Source of the DNA: DTU098 sp964498525
GTDB lineage: Bacteria > Bacillota > Desulfotomaculia > Desulfotomaculales > Pelotomaculaceae
NCBI GenBank assembly: GCA_964498525.1
Contig: CAZCGU010000011.1
Span: forward strand, 1-64,000
Length of the DNA stretch: 64,000 nt
Reading direction: 5' to 3'
The position numbers and the translations under genes are program-made. Under the pieces are notes generated by a model. The model had not been told where the DNA came from. It made no database searches and saw only the letters and a program-made list of their open reading frames with translations. How positions within the stretch are numbered: the stretch's first letter is position 1; each line of letters begins with the position of its first letter. Positions 18,711-27,827 of the stretch are shown one piece after another.

Positions 18711-18805
18711 AAATCTGGTTGGAAAGGTCGCGGGGATATTTTATCTGGAGTACGGGAATAAGGGAAATCCTATTAAAGGCTAAAAACAGCTACGAGGTGA
18801 AAGTA

Positions 18806-19915
18806 TTGAAATTTAGATGGAAATACTGGCTGATCCCCCTGTCGCTGATAATAGCCCTTGGTTTTGTTATCAGCGTAAAGATTCTGGACAAGAAAAATAT
18901 TGAGCCACCGGAAGTACATAGCCAGACGGTGCAGGTTATGGCGGCGGAAAAGGTGAAAAAAGAAAACATTCTGGAATATACCGGCAGCATCATAGCCTTT
19001 GATGAAGCACTGATCAGCGCCAGGGCCCCCGGCCGGGTCACCCGGGTGCTGGCGGACAACGGCGCGGCGGTGACGGTTGGCCAGCCGCTGGTTTTGCTGG
19101 AAGATCAGGATTATGTCAATGGTCTGGCAGCCGGTGAGGCCGCCTTGAAAAAGGCGGAGGTCAACCTGAATGCCATGGGGGCCAATTTTAAGCGCATACA
19201 GGAACTTTATGACAGTGAAGTTGTCTCCCGCAAAGATTTTGAGGATGCGGAAAACGGACTGAAAGCGGCGGAAGCAGACGTGGAAACAGCCGCCGCGGGG
19301 GTGGCCGCGGCCCGGGAAGCGTTGCGCAATGCCACCATCGTTTCCCCCATCGGTGGCTTCGTAGCCGGCCGCAGTGTTACTTCCGGCCAGGTTTTGTCGC
19401 CCGGGGCGCCTTTGATGACGGTGCAGGATATTTCTTCGGTTTACCTGGTAATCAATGTGGAGCAGAAGAATCTGGCCAGGGTTGTGCCGGGCCAGAGGGC
19501 TGAAGCGACGGTGGATGCCTTCGGCGACCGGAAATTTGAAGGACGGGTGGAAATTATTAACCCCGCTGCGGACAAGTCCGCCAGGGTGTTCGAAACCAAA
19601 ATCAGACTTGCCAATCCCGGCCATCTTCTGAAACCGGGCATGTATGCCGGGGTGGAAATCAAGTCCGGCGAAGTCGATGAAGTTCTGGTTGTGCCCCAAA
19701 ATGCGGTTATCAGCGTGGAGGGATTATATTTCGTTTTCATTGCCGAGGATGACCGGGCCAGGCGGCAGCAGGTTGAAACCGGCGGGGTTATTGACCAGTC
19801 AGTTGAAATCAAGTCCGGGCTAACCGAAGGACAGCAGGTTATCGTCACCGATACCAACAAGCTAAAGGATCAGGACCGGATTATAATCGCGGATTCACAG
19901 CAACAGGGGGCTTAA
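18806..19915 (+). CDS. RND periplasmic-adaptor-type (HlyD family) efflux subunit
   Basis: A 369-residue membrane fusion protein. The N-terminal anchor is LIPLSLIIALGFVISVKIL. Then come a biotinyl-lipoyl-like half (ALISARAPGRVTRVLADNGAAVTVGQPLVLLE), a coiled-coil hairpin rich in Ala/Glu (about 105-165), the second lipoyl half (ATIVSPIGGFVAGRSVTSGQVLSPG), and beta-barrel and membrane-proximal domains. I prefer the TTG at 18806, because GAGGTG lies 6 nt upstream; a longer frame reaches back to 18719 without a good site. It partners with the RND pump starting 3 nt after its stop. In a monoderm the adaptor would extend the pump across the thick wall rather than to an outer-membrane channel. Confidence 0.85.
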   Translation: MKFRWKYWLIPLSLIIALGFVISVKILDKKNIEPPEVHSQTVQVMAAEKVKKENILEYTGSIIAFDEALISARAPGRVTRVLADNGAAVTVGQPLVLLEDQDYVNGLAAGEAALKKAEVNLNAMGANFKRIQELYDSEVVSRKDFEDAENGLKAAEADVETAAAGVAAAREALRNATIVSPIGGFVAGRSVTSGQVLSPGAPLMTVQDISSVYLVINVEQKNLARVVPGQRAEATVDAFGDRKFEGRVEIINPAADKSARVFETKIRLANPGHLLKPGMYAGVEIKSGEVDEVLVVPQNAVISVEGLYFVFIAEDDRARRQQVETGGVIDQSVEIKSGLTEGQQVIVTDTNKLKDQDRIIIADSQQQGA

Positions 19916-19918
19916 GCA

Positions 19919-22900
19919 ATGTTTTTAACCAACCTGAGCTTGAAGAGACCGGTGTTTGCCACTGTAACTATTCTGGCGCTGGTGGTACTGGGCATCGTCA
20001 GTTATGCTGGTCTTAAAATCAACGATTTTCCGGATGTTGAATTCCCCTACGTAGCGGTTACTGTTATCCTGCCCGGGGCTTCGCCCGAGCAGGTGGAGTC
20101 CGAAATCGGCCAAAAACTGGAGGAAGCCTTCGGTCAGATAGCCGGGGTGAAGCATATTCATACCAGCGCCCGGGAAGGGATCTGTATTACTTTCGGGGAG
20201 TTTACCCTGGAAACCGATCCCGATGTGGCCGCCCAGAATGTCCGGGATAAGGTGGGGGCTATCCGGGGCCGGCTGCCCCAGGACAGCGAAGAGCCGGTTA
20301 TCTCCAAATTCGATCCCATGGCCGTACCCATCTTTTCCCTGGCTGTGACCGGGGATCTTACCATGCGTGAACTGTCTAAAATCGTGGACGATTCCATCAA
20401 GAGCCGCCTGGAAACAATAAATGGTGTTGGCGCTTTAAACCTGTACGGCGCCGAGAAAAGAGAAATACAAATTCAGCTGGACAAGGGAAAATTGGCCGCC
20501 TTTGGACTTGCTATCCCGGAAGTGCTGGGGAGTCTGCGAAGTGAAAACCTGGATATCCCGGGGGGCAAGGTAAGCAAGGATGGCCTGGAAATGACCTTGC
20601 GTACTGTGGGAAAAGTGAACTCGGTGGAGGAGTTTTCCAGCCTCCCGGTAGCCCGGCGGGAAGGTGTGCAGCTATTTGTCAGGGATATCGGCACGGTGGC
20701 GGACGGGGCCAGGGACCAGGACAGCTATTCCCGCTATCAGGGCAGGCCCGCCATCGGCATTGACGTCATAAAACAGTCCGGGGTCAACACTGTGGCCCTG
20801 GCGGACCAGATTCTGAAAACTGTGGATGGTATAAAAAGGGAGCTGCCCCCCGGTGTTTTCCTTGATGTGGTCAAGGACAATTCCACGGATATCCGGAATG
20901 GGGTCAATGATGTGCAAAAGACCATCCTGGAGGGCGCTTTCCTGGCCGTGGTAATGGTGTTTATTTTTTTAAGGGACTGGCGCAGCACGCTGATCAGCGC
21001 CCTGTCCATACCCACTTCCATTATTGCCACCTTTTTTGCCATGAACCTGCTGGGCTACACCATCAATTACATGACCCTGATGGCCCTTTCCCTTTCGGTG
21101 GGTTTGCTGATTGACGATTCCATCGTGGTAATTGAAAACATTGTCCGTCATTTGCGGATGGGGCAGAACCCCATTCAAGCGGCCCGGGAGGCAACCGCTG
21201 AATTGGGCCTGGCGGTAACGGCCACCACTTTGACGGTGGTGGCGGTGTTTCTGCCCGTGGGGATGATGAGCGGAATCGTGGGGCAGTATTTTAAACAGTT
21301 CGGGATTACTGTGGTCTGCAGTGTTCTGGTTTCCCTGCTGGTTTCCTTTACCCTGGTGCCCCTGCTGGCTTCCCGGCATTTAAAAACCGGGGATTATGTC
21401 CCCGGGGGGCCGCTGGGAAAATTTTTAGCGTGGTTTAACCGTGTCTTTGACCAGATAACCACAGAATACTCCAATTTTTTAAAAGTTGTGCTGAACAACC
21501 GTTTAAAGACCCTGGGAGTGGCTGTGGCTTTATTTATTGGGAGCCTCGCGCTCATACCCTACCTGGGTTCCAGCTTTCTGCCCTCTGCCGACCTGGGTGA
21601 GATTAACATCACGGCGGAGTTTGACGCCGGGTTGAGCCTGGACGCAGCCGGAAAAATGACTGAAAAACTGGAGGGTATTATCCAGAGTTATCCCGAAGTG
21701 CTTAAAATCTACTCCACTGTCAGGGCAGGGGGCGCCAGTATTTATGTCAAAGTTCCGGAAAAGGGGCAAAGGCAGTCCCCAATTGATAAAACATCCGGCG
21801 AACTGCGGCGAAAGATGAACTCTTTGCCCGGCGTCAAGGTAGTGGTCAGCTACCAGTCGGAAATGGTCGGGGGACCGGCAGTCCAGTACCTTGTGCTGGG
21901 GGAAGACTTTACCGAATTACAAAAATATGCGGCAAAAGCCCAAAAAATAATGGAAAGCACCCCCGGGGCGGTGGATGTTGGGTTGAGTTACAAGCCGGGC
22001 AAGCCGGAAGCCAGGGTCGAAGTTAAAAGGGATCTGGCGGCGGATTTAGGCGTCAGTACGGCCCAGATATCCCAGACCCTGGCCACGCTCTTTAACGGGA
22101 CAGTTGTAAGCCAGTACGAAGAGAAAGGGGACCGCCACGACGTGCGGGTCCGCCTGGTGGATACCCAGCGCCGGCAATTGGCGGATTTGGGCAATATTTA
22201 CCTTCCCGGGATGATCCCCTTAAGCCAGGTAACCGAAACCGTCTTTTCCGGCGCCCCGAATGAAATCAGCCGCTACGATCGCACCAGGGAAATAACCCTG
22301 TCGGCGAACCTGGAAAACACCTCCCTGGGGGAATTTGAAAAAGAATTCATGAAGCGGGTGGAGCAGGAACTGGAAATGCCGGAAGGCTACAGGATTTATG
22401 CCGGCGGCCAGTCCGAGTTTATGGGTGATACTTTCAACACCATGTTTCTGGCCCTGTTTGCCGGGATATTCTTCATCTTTTTTATCCTGGCGGCCCAGTT
22501 TGAAAGCTACATCGATCCCTTCTCCATTATGCTTTCCATCCCCCTGGCCGTGGTGGGCGCCATCCTGGGGCTGCTGGTCACGGGCAGCGACTTAAGTATA
22601 ATGTCCATGATCGGGATGATTATGCTCATGGGGCTGGTGACGAAAAACGCCATTTTGCTGATCGACTTTACCAAAAAGCAGCGCGCCCGGGGGGTGGAGC
22701 GGGACGAAGCCCTGGGGAACGCGGCCCGGATCAGGCTGAGGCCCATTGTGATGACCTCTTTAGCCATGATTTTCGGGATGACGCCCCTGGCCCTGGGTTT
22801 GGGCTCGGGCGCCGAAAGCCGTGCCCCCATGGCCCACGCCGTCATCGGCGGCCTGATTACCTCAACCCTTTTAACCCTGGTGGTGGTGCCGGTTGTTTAC

Positions 22901-22954
22901 TCCTGCCTGGACGACCTGAAGAAAAAAACCGCCACCCTGTTCGGCTCCAGGTGA
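19919..22954 (+). CDS. RND (AcrB/HAE1-type) efflux pump
   Basis: 1011 residues with the standard RND layout: TM1 near the start (FATVTILALVVLGIVSYAGL), a large extracytoplasmic porter loop, TM2-6, a second large loop, and TM8-12. The TM4 proton-relay acids are seen in GLLIDDSIVVIENI (about 395-408). It ends with RPIVMTSLAMIFGMTPLALGLGSGAESRAPM, typical of HAE1 pumps. The length is normal. It is cotranscribed with the adaptor and has no TolC-type gene nearby, as expected in Firmicutes. The substrate (drug, lipid or metal) is not evident; the sequence is closer to drug/hydrophobe pumps than to CzcA heavy-metal pumps. Confidence 0.9.
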   Translation: MFLTNLSLKRPVFATVTILALVVLGIVSYAGLKINDFPDVEFPYVAVTVILPGASPEQVESEIGQKLEEAFGQIAGVKHIHTSAREGICITFGEFTLETDPDVAAQNVRDKVGAIRGRLPQDSEEPVISKFDPMAVPIFSLAVTGDLTMRELSKIVDDSIKSRLETINGVGALNLYGAEKREIQIQLDKGKLAAFGLAIPEVLGSLRSENLDIPGGKVSKDGLEMTLRTVGKVNSVEEFSSLPVARREGVQLFVRDIGTVADGARDQDSYSRYQGRPAIGIDVIKQSGVNTVALADQILKTVDGIKRELPPGVFLDVVKDNSTDIRNGVNDVQKTILEGAFLAVVMVFIFLRDWRSTLISALSIPTSIIATFFAMNLLGYTINYMTLMALSLSVGLLIDDSIVVIENIVRHLRMGQNPIQAAREATAELGLAVTATTLTVVAVFLPVGMMSGIVGQYFKQFGITVVCSVLVSLLVSFTLVPLLASRHLKTGDYVPGGPLGKFLAWFNRVFDQITTEYSNFLKVVLNNRLKTLGVAVALFIGSLALIPYLGSSFLPSADLGEINITAEFDAGLSLDAAGKMTEKLEGIIQSYPEVLKIYSTVRAGGASIYVKVPEKGQRQSPIDKTSGELRRKMNSLPGVKVVVSYQSEMVGGPAVQYLVLGEDFTELQKYAAKAQKIMESTPGAVDVGLSYKPGKPEARVEVKRDLAADLGVSTAQISQTLATLFNGTVVSQYEEKGDRHDVRVRLVDTQRRQLADLGNIYLPGMIPLSQVTETVFSGAPNEISRYDRTREITLSANLENTSLGEFEKEFMKRVEQELEMPEGYRIYAGGQSEFMGDTFNTMFLALFAGIFFIFFILAAQFESYIDPFSIMLSIPLAVVGAILGLLVTGSDLSIMSMIGMIMLMGLVTKNAILLIDFTKKQRARGVERDEALGNAARIRLRPIVMTSLAMIFGMTPLALGLGSGAESRAPMAHAVIGGLITSTLLTLVVVPVVYSCLDDLKKKTATLFGSR

Positions 22955-23098
22955 AGGTTTGCGCAATAATATAGTAAGGGCCGGCGGCAGTGCCATCGAT
23001 AATATCATCCCACCAATGCAACCCGGGGGTGACATCTCTCGCAAAATATTTGGGGTAACATTATCTCAGAATGGATACGGATTTCAGGTAATTGCGCC

Positions 23099-23127
23099 TT
23101 GACAGACAGTTGATTATTTGATAACAT
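23099..23127 (+). promoter_or_regulatory. Sigma-A promoter of the T-box leader
   Basis: Perfect TTGACA at 23099-23104, a 17-bp spacer and TAACAT at 23122-23127. Start is expected near 23134. Confidence 0.75.
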
Positions 23128-23133
23128 AGCGGA

Positions 23134-23449
23134 AAATTATTTAAAATGCGATGACAGGGCAAACATTTTGCGGGCATGCGCCACAGAGAGCTGTTGGATG
23201 CTGGAAAACAGCGCGCAGGGCAAACGTGAACTCCCCCTTGAGCGGTCAGCTGAAAGCTTAAAGACGTCATGGGGACGGTTAAGGGCAAGTAGGTTCGAAC
23301 GGGTTTTCCCGCCGTTATCATGGGGGGGCATTCGCCGCTATTGGCCGGTGCCTGCAGAGAGGGTATGGATCTCATACCAAAAAGAGTGGTACCACGGGAG
23401 TTTAATGCTTTCGTCTCTGGCAGAAATGCCGGGAGACGAAAGCCTTTTT
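23134..23449 (+). ncRNA. T-box leader controlling the fusion acyl-CoA ligase
   Basis: Stem I features are present: GCGATGAC at the base, AGAGAG (23185-23190), a distal stem (CTGTTGGATGCTGG...CAGC), and a specifier-loop 3' strand GTGAACTCCCCCTTGAGC (23226-23243). The T-box itself, AGAGTGGTACCACGGG, is at 23383-23398. A long terminator follows: GCTTTCGTCTC...GGCA-GAAA-TGCC...GAGACGAAAGC (23407-23442), then CCTTTTT. If the loop is aligned with the glyQS layout (GAA, then the specifier), the specifier is CUC (Leu, 23231-23233). UCC (Ser) is the main rival. The T-box UGGU would pair with an A73-CCA end, which suits tRNA-Leu better than tRNA-Ser. Uncharged tRNA would allow read-through into the gene at 23473. 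Confidence 0.85.
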
Positions 23450-23472
23450 AATTCAGGGGGGGGTATCTAATT

Positions 23473-26004
23473 ATGAAACTTGCATTTTCTACTCTTGGTT
23501 GTCCTGACTTTAGCTGGGTCGAAATCTATTCCATGGCCAAGGACCTTGGTTTTAAGGGCATTGAAATCAGGGGACTGGGCAAGGAAATATCTGCGGTCCG
23601 GGCGCAGCCTTTTTCCGAGGAACAGCTCCCGCAAACGATGGAAAAGCTTTCCGAGCTGCGTCTGGAAATACCGTGTCTTACCTCCGGCTGCTGCTTGAAG
23701 TTTGCCGAGAACGCAGAGAACAATCATGCGGAAATTGTCCAATATATCAACCTGGCCGCCAGGCTGGGCACACCATATATCCGCGTCCTGGCTGACCTGG
23801 AGCCGCATCCCATAGACGAGGTGGATGACGGGATTATTCTCGCTGCCCTGCGGCGCCTGGCGCCGGCAGCCGAAGAAAAGGGTGTAACCCTGCTGGTGGA
23901 AACCAATGGTGTCTATACTGACACTGCCCGCCTGTGCAGGCTGCTGGACGAAGTGGCAAGTGACGCGGTGGCGGCCCTGTGGGACGTGCACCATCCCTAC
24001 CGGTTTGCCGGGGAGAAACCCGAAAAGACAGTGCAGAACCTCGGCGCCTATATCAAGTATGTACATATAAAGGATTCCGTTGTGGAGAACGGCTCTATCC
24101 GGTATCGTATGATGGGGGAGGGGGATTTGCCCATCGACGACATGATGCTGGCCTTAAGCTCTATAAACTACGACGGCTTTATATCATTGGAATGGGTCAA
24201 GCGCTGGGCAGCGGACCTTGACGACGCCGGAGTGGTATTCCCGAATTTTGCCAACTACATGAGCCGTTACAGCGGTGTAAGCGTGGTAAAGGGGCACCTG
24301 TTCGAAAACAACGCACGTACGGGGAAATATATCTGGGAGAAGGATACATTGATTGACCTGACCTTTCCCCAGGTGCTTGACCGTGTGGTGGAAGAGTTTC
24401 CCGAGCAGTATGCCTTTCGCTATACCACCCTTGGTTATACCAGAACATATTCCGAGTTCCGGGACGATGTCGATACATTTGCCCGCTCGTTAATCGCCAT
24501 GGGTGTAAGGCCCGGTGACCATGTCGCCATCTGGGCGACTAATGTTCCCCAATGGTTTATCACCTTCTGGGCAACCACCAAGATAGGCGCCGTTCTTGTC
24601 ACGGTAAACACCGCCTATAAAATTTATGAGGCGGAGTATCTGCTGCGCCAGTCGGACACGCACACGCTGGTCATGGTCGACGGATACAAGGATTCGGACT
24701 ACGTGAGCATAATAAAGGAGCTTTGCCCCGAGTTGGAAACCGCCGAGGCGGGAAAACCGCTGCACATAAAGCGTCTGCCTTTCCTGCGCAATATCATCAC
24801 CGTTGAATCCAGACAGAAGGGCTGCCTTACCTGGGCTCAAGCCGTGGCCATGGCTGAGCAGGTCCCCCTGGAGGAGGTTTACCACCGCGCCCTTTCCATC
24901 AACAGGCACGATGTCTGCAATATGCAGTACACTTCGGGAACCACCGGTTTCCCCAAGGGCGTTATGCTCACCCACTACAATGTGGTAAATAACGGTAAAA
25001 ACATCGGTGACTGTATGGATCTTTCCACCGCTGACCGGATGCTGATTCATGTACCCATGTTCCACTGTTTTGGTATGGTGCTTTCCATGACGGCGTCAAT
25101 GACCCACGGTTCGACCATGACCCCCATGCCGTATTTTTCACCCAGGCTGTCCCTGGACGCTGTAAACCGGGAAAATATTACCGCCATCAACGGCGTTCCC
25201 ACCATGTTTATCGCCATGCTTGAGCACGAGGATTTCCCCAAGACGGATTTCTCCCATATGAGGACCGGCATTATGGCTGGCAGTCCCTGCCCGGTGAAGG
25301 TGATGCAGGATGTGGTGGATAAAATGAACGTGACGGAACTGACAATTGTGTTCGGCCAGACAGAGGGATCCCCCGGTTTTACCCAGAGCCGCACCGATGA
25401 TTCCGTGGAACTGCGCGTCAATACTGTTGGCCGCAATCTGCCGGGCATTGAATGCAAAATCGTTGACGTTGAGACCGGCCGGGACCTGCCTCCTGATGTT
25501 GACGGCGAATTTGTAGCCCGGGGCTACAACATCATGAAAGGCTACTACAAGATGCCCGAGGCGACAAAAGCGGCCATTGACGAAAATGGCTGGCTGCACA
25601 CCGGCGATCTGGCCAGGTGCGACGAAAACGGGTACTATAAAATAACCGGCCGGATCAGGGATATGATCATCCGGGGCGGTGAAAACATCTATCCCAAGGA
25701 AATTGAGGATTTTATCTATACCCATCCCAAAGTGAAGGATGTTCAGGTAATTGGTGTGCCCGACAAACAGTACGGCGAGGAGATTATGGCCTGCGTGATC
25801 CTCAAGGATAACGAAATATTGACCGAAGGCGAACTCAAGGATTACATTCGCGCTCACATAGCCAAGCACAAAACTCCCCGCTACATCGATTTCGTAACGG
25901 AATTTCCCATGAACGCCGCCGGGAAAATTCTGAAATACAAAATGCGGGAAGCGGCTGTAGAAAAACTGGGCCTGCAGGCCGACAGCTGCATCGTCACCGC
26001 CTGA
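23473..26004 (+). CDS. Fusion: xylose-isomerase-like TIM barrel + AMP-forming acyl-CoA ligase
   Basis: 843 residues. Residues 1 to about 262 form an AP-endonuclease-2/sugar phosphate isomerase-like barrel (KLAFSTLGCPDFSW, GIEIRG, LLVETNGVYTD, ALWDVHHPYRF, YVHIKDS, ISLEWVKRW), with metal-ligand-like Glu/Asp/His positions. From about 285 a complete ANL ligase follows: ATP-binding YTSGTTGFPKGVMLTH (about 486-501), FHCFGMVLS, VFGQTEGSP, GWLHTGDLARCDENGYY, GRIRDMIIRGGENIYPKEIE and the C-terminal lysine in PMNAAGKILKY. The C-terminal part resembles medium/short-chain FadD-type enzymes. A T-box leader sits 24 nt upstream, implying control by one amino acid. I infer a catabolic or biosynthetic acyl-CoA step linked to that amino acid, but the substrate is unknown. 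Confidence 0.9.
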   Translation: MKLAFSTLGCPDFSWVEIYSMAKDLGFKGIEIRGLGKEISAVRAQPFSEEQLPQTMEKLSELRLEIPCLTSGCCLKFAENAENNHAEIVQYINLAARLGTPYIRVLADLEPHPIDEVDDGIILAALRRLAPAAEEKGVTLLVETNGVYTDTARLCRLLDEVASDAVAALWDVHHPYRFAGEKPEKTVQNLGAYIKYVHIKDSVVENGSIRYRMMGEGDLPIDDMMLALSSINYDGFISLEWVKRWAADLDDAGVVFPNFANYMSRYSGVSVVKGHLFENNARTGKYIWEKDTLIDLTFPQVLDRVVEEFPEQYAFRYTTLGYTRTYSEFRDDVDTFARSLIAMGVRPGDHVAIWATNVPQWFITFWATTKIGAVLVTVNTAYKIYEAEYLLRQSDTHTLVMVDGYKDSDYVSIIKELCPELETAEAGKPLHIKRLPFLRNIITVESRQKGCLTWAQAVAMAEQVPLEEVYHRALSINRHDVCNMQYTSGTTGFPKGVMLTHYNVVNNGKNIGDCMDLSTADRMLIHVPMFHCFGMVLSMTASMTHGSTMTPMPYFSPRLSLDAVNRENITAINGVPTMFIAMLEHEDFPKTDFSHMRTGIMAGSPCPVKVMQDVVDKMNVTELTIVFGQTEGSPGFTQSRTDDSVELRVNTVGRNLPGIECKIVDVETGRDLPPDVDGEFVARGYNIMKGYYKMPEATKAAIDENGWLHTGDLARCDENGYYKITGRIRDMIIRGGENIYPKEIEDFIYTHPKVKDVQVIGVPDKQYGEEIMACVILKDNEILTEGELKDYIRAHIAKHKTPRYIDFVTEFPMNAAGKILKYKMREAAVEKLGLQADSCIVTA

Positions 26005-26013
26005 TAAAATCCC

Positions 26014-26060
26014 AAATAACTTAATAACTCAGGTACCCGGTACACATTACTAAGTTATTC
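26014..26060. repeat. Palindromic repeat, copy 1
   Basis: AAATAACTTA at the left pairs with TAAGTTATT at the right, enclosing ATAACTCAGGTACCCGGTAC plus a 7-nt stretch (acattac) missing from copy 2. Copy 2 is at 26291-26330. The copies flank one 65-codon gene. This copy lies just after the ligase stop and could form a hairpin. Confidence 0.75.
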
Positions 26061-26081
26061 TGGTAAAAGGGAAGTGGTTGT

Positions 26082-26279
26082 TTGCCTGATTACAAAGTAG
26101 TGACGCAGATTACGGAGTATTTGATTGTCGTAAAATATAATTCCGGGAATTGCTCATTCGGCCTGCTGTTTGCGCCGGACATACCCGGCACGGCCCAAAC
26201 CTTCAAATTCGAAGCAATAAACACTGACGACGCTATTTTCCAGGGGGTGATGAAAGCCAAAGAAAAAGGATTCATCTAA
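26082..26279 (+). CDS. 65-residue hypothetical protein between repeat copies
   Basis: 65 residues from TTG 26082, behind a purine-rich AAAAGGGAAGTGG. The sequence starts MPDYKVVTQITEYLIVVKYN and ends AINTDDAIFQGVMKAKEKGFI, looking like a small compact alpha/beta fold with a phage/YcfA-like size. No family is recognised. It lies between two copies of a palindromic repeat, so it may have its own short transcript or be a mobile cassette. Confidence 0.6.
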   Translation: MPDYKVVTQITEYLIVVKYNSGNCSFGLLFAPDIPGTAQTFKFEAINTDDAIFQGVMKAKEKGFI

Positions 26280-26290
26280 GATACCCAGCT

Positions 26291-26330
26291 AAATAACTTA
26301 ATAACTCAGGTACCCGGTACTAAGTTATTT
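26291..26330. repeat. Palindromic repeat, copy 2
   Basis: About 30 nt are identical to copy 1 (AAATAACTTA, ATAACTCAGG, TACCCGGTAC), followed directly by TAAGTTATTT. The palindrome AAATAACTTA/TAAGTTATTT is complete here. It lies 11 nt after the small gene and 134 nt before the LysR start. Confidence 0.8.
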
Positions 26331-26464
26331 GGTTCAGGAGGGCGGCTCCTGTGCGCCCGGCAGAAAAACTTATGTTTTTGCTCGTAAAGAACTTTTATTG
26401 CTTCGTGTTTGTGATACAATTAGCATGAGTAATAAGGCAAAGTCAATTACCGGGAGTTGGTAGG

Positions 26465-27397
26465 ATGGAAATGCGTCAGTTGGAATACGCTTTGGTTGTG
26501 TCGAAACACCGCAGTTTTACAAGTGCCGCAGAAGAAATATGTATTTCTCCGTCCGTATTATCACAACAGATTGATAGCCTGGAAGCAGAATTGGGTGTCT
26601 GTTTATTTTTGAAGGGGGACTGGTTAGTACGTCTTACGCCGGCGGGGGAAAAATTTTTCACATGCGTTGGTGGAATCATATCAGACATAAATAAGATTAA
26701 ATTTGCCGGTAAAGAATGCCATACTGCTGTCAATGGAGAGCTCAGGCTGGGAATTTTGGCTGTCATCGGTTATTATAACCTGCCGAACCTGCTGTCATCT
26801 TTCCATCACAGTTCCGTGGGAATGAAAATTAATATTGTTGAGGGCCTGTGTGAAAAGCTATTAGATATGCTGTTTTACAATGAAGTTGACGCGGTCTTTG
26901 TTCAAATGCATAAACCGAATCCGAACCTGAAGTATTATAAATTGGTAACTGACAGGATGGTTGTTGTCACCAATAAAAAACATCGTTTTGCCAATAGAAA
27001 AGTGGTTGATATTAAAGAATTACAAGACGAGGAATTTGTTTTAACTCCTCCTACTTCCGGACATTTTTATGATTTTAACAGGGCCTGTCAGATTGCGGGT
27101 TTTAGCCCTATTCTGGCCAAAACCTGCTATGTTGCCAGGAATATTGTTTCCCTTGTGCGCGAGGGACCTGTTATCTCCGTGGTTTCCAGAAAAGTGGCCG
27201 AAGCGGAGAAGGCTGACAATATCAGTATTATTGAACTGAATCCAGCCATTCAAAGGGGGATTTATCTTGCTGTGCGTGAAACCTCCGATTCACCACCTGC
27301 ACTCAAATTATTCCTAAATTTTGCCCAACAATGGCTGGCAGAGCAGGATGCTCTGGAACAAGCAAAAAATAAACTTATTTCCACGGTTTTAAAATAG
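26465..27397 (+). CDS. LysR-family transcriptional regulator
   Basis: 310 residues. The N-terminal winged HTH is MEMRQLEYALVVSKHRSFTSAAEEICISPSVLSQQIDSLEAELG (residues 1-44). The effector-binding lobe starts at about 90 (GELRLGILAVIGYYNLPNLLSSF), with TDRMVVVTNKKHRF and the usual EEFVLTPP strand. An untypical block in the helix region (FLKGDWLVRLTPAGEKFFTC) still keeps the LTPAG signature. It may control the upstream ligase cluster, although that has its own T-box, or a distant target. A GGGAGTTGG site precedes ATG 26465. Confidence 0.88.
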   Translation: MEMRQLEYALVVSKHRSFTSAAEEICISPSVLSQQIDSLEAELGVCLFLKGDWLVRLTPAGEKFFTCVGGIISDINKIKFAGKECHTAVNGELRLGILAVIGYYNLPNLLSSFHHSSVGMKINIVEGLCEKLLDMLFYNEVDAVFVQMHKPNPNLKYYKLVTDRMVVVTNKKHRFANRKVVDIKELQDEEFVLTPPTSGHFYDFNRACQIAGFSPILAKTCYVARNIVSLVREGPVISVVSRKVAEAEKADNISIIELNPAIQRGIYLAVRETSDSPPALKLFLNFAQQWLAEQDALEQAKNKLISTVLK

Positions 27398-27827
27398 TGG
27401 GGAATTGGCTGACATAGAACAGCCGCCATCCGGGTGTCCGTCGCCGGCGAGGTGTACATGTTAGTTGTCACAGGTCTTAAGAAGCCGGATGATATTTGCG
27501 TATGCAGGCGATATCCCCCCGGTGTGCAGAATAACAGGTTTTCGCTCAATATGCCGGAAAAGTTTACAATAGCTTTTGCGGCAATTATTTTTTTCAGCTC
27601 CGGGGAAGGGAGGGCACACCCAATTACGCAGTTGTCAAGGATGACCGCACCCAGTATTAATAATGGTCCGGCCAGATGGTCCCGGGGGACCTGCCCGGCA
27701 GCGCGGTGGCTTCCGGGAAGATGTTCGTGGACGGTGGCTTTCCTTAAACCGGGGATAACGATCCCCCTGCGGTTTCTATGTTTTTGTGCCGGCGGGTACA
27801 TAGGTGCAAATGAAAGGGGGATATAAG
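27398..27827. other. 430-bp intergenic region, no supported gene
   Basis: Long open frames exist on both strands but encode Arg/Pro-rich, low-plausibility sequence and lack ribosome binding sites. A short plus frame (27664-27744) ends SGKMFVDGGFP, faintly like the end of an SDR enzyme. I do not regard it as reliable. Confidence 0.5.

Noticed and set aside
27664..27744. Short frame ending SGKMFVDGGFP, resembling an SDR C-terminus
   Set aside because: Too short, with a stop just upstream and no other SDR motif; likely chance.
27434..27826. 130-codon plus frame and overlapping 179-codon minus frame between LysR and membrane gene
   Set aside because: No ribosome binding sites, no family likeness, Arg/Pro-rich shadow-like composition on both strands.
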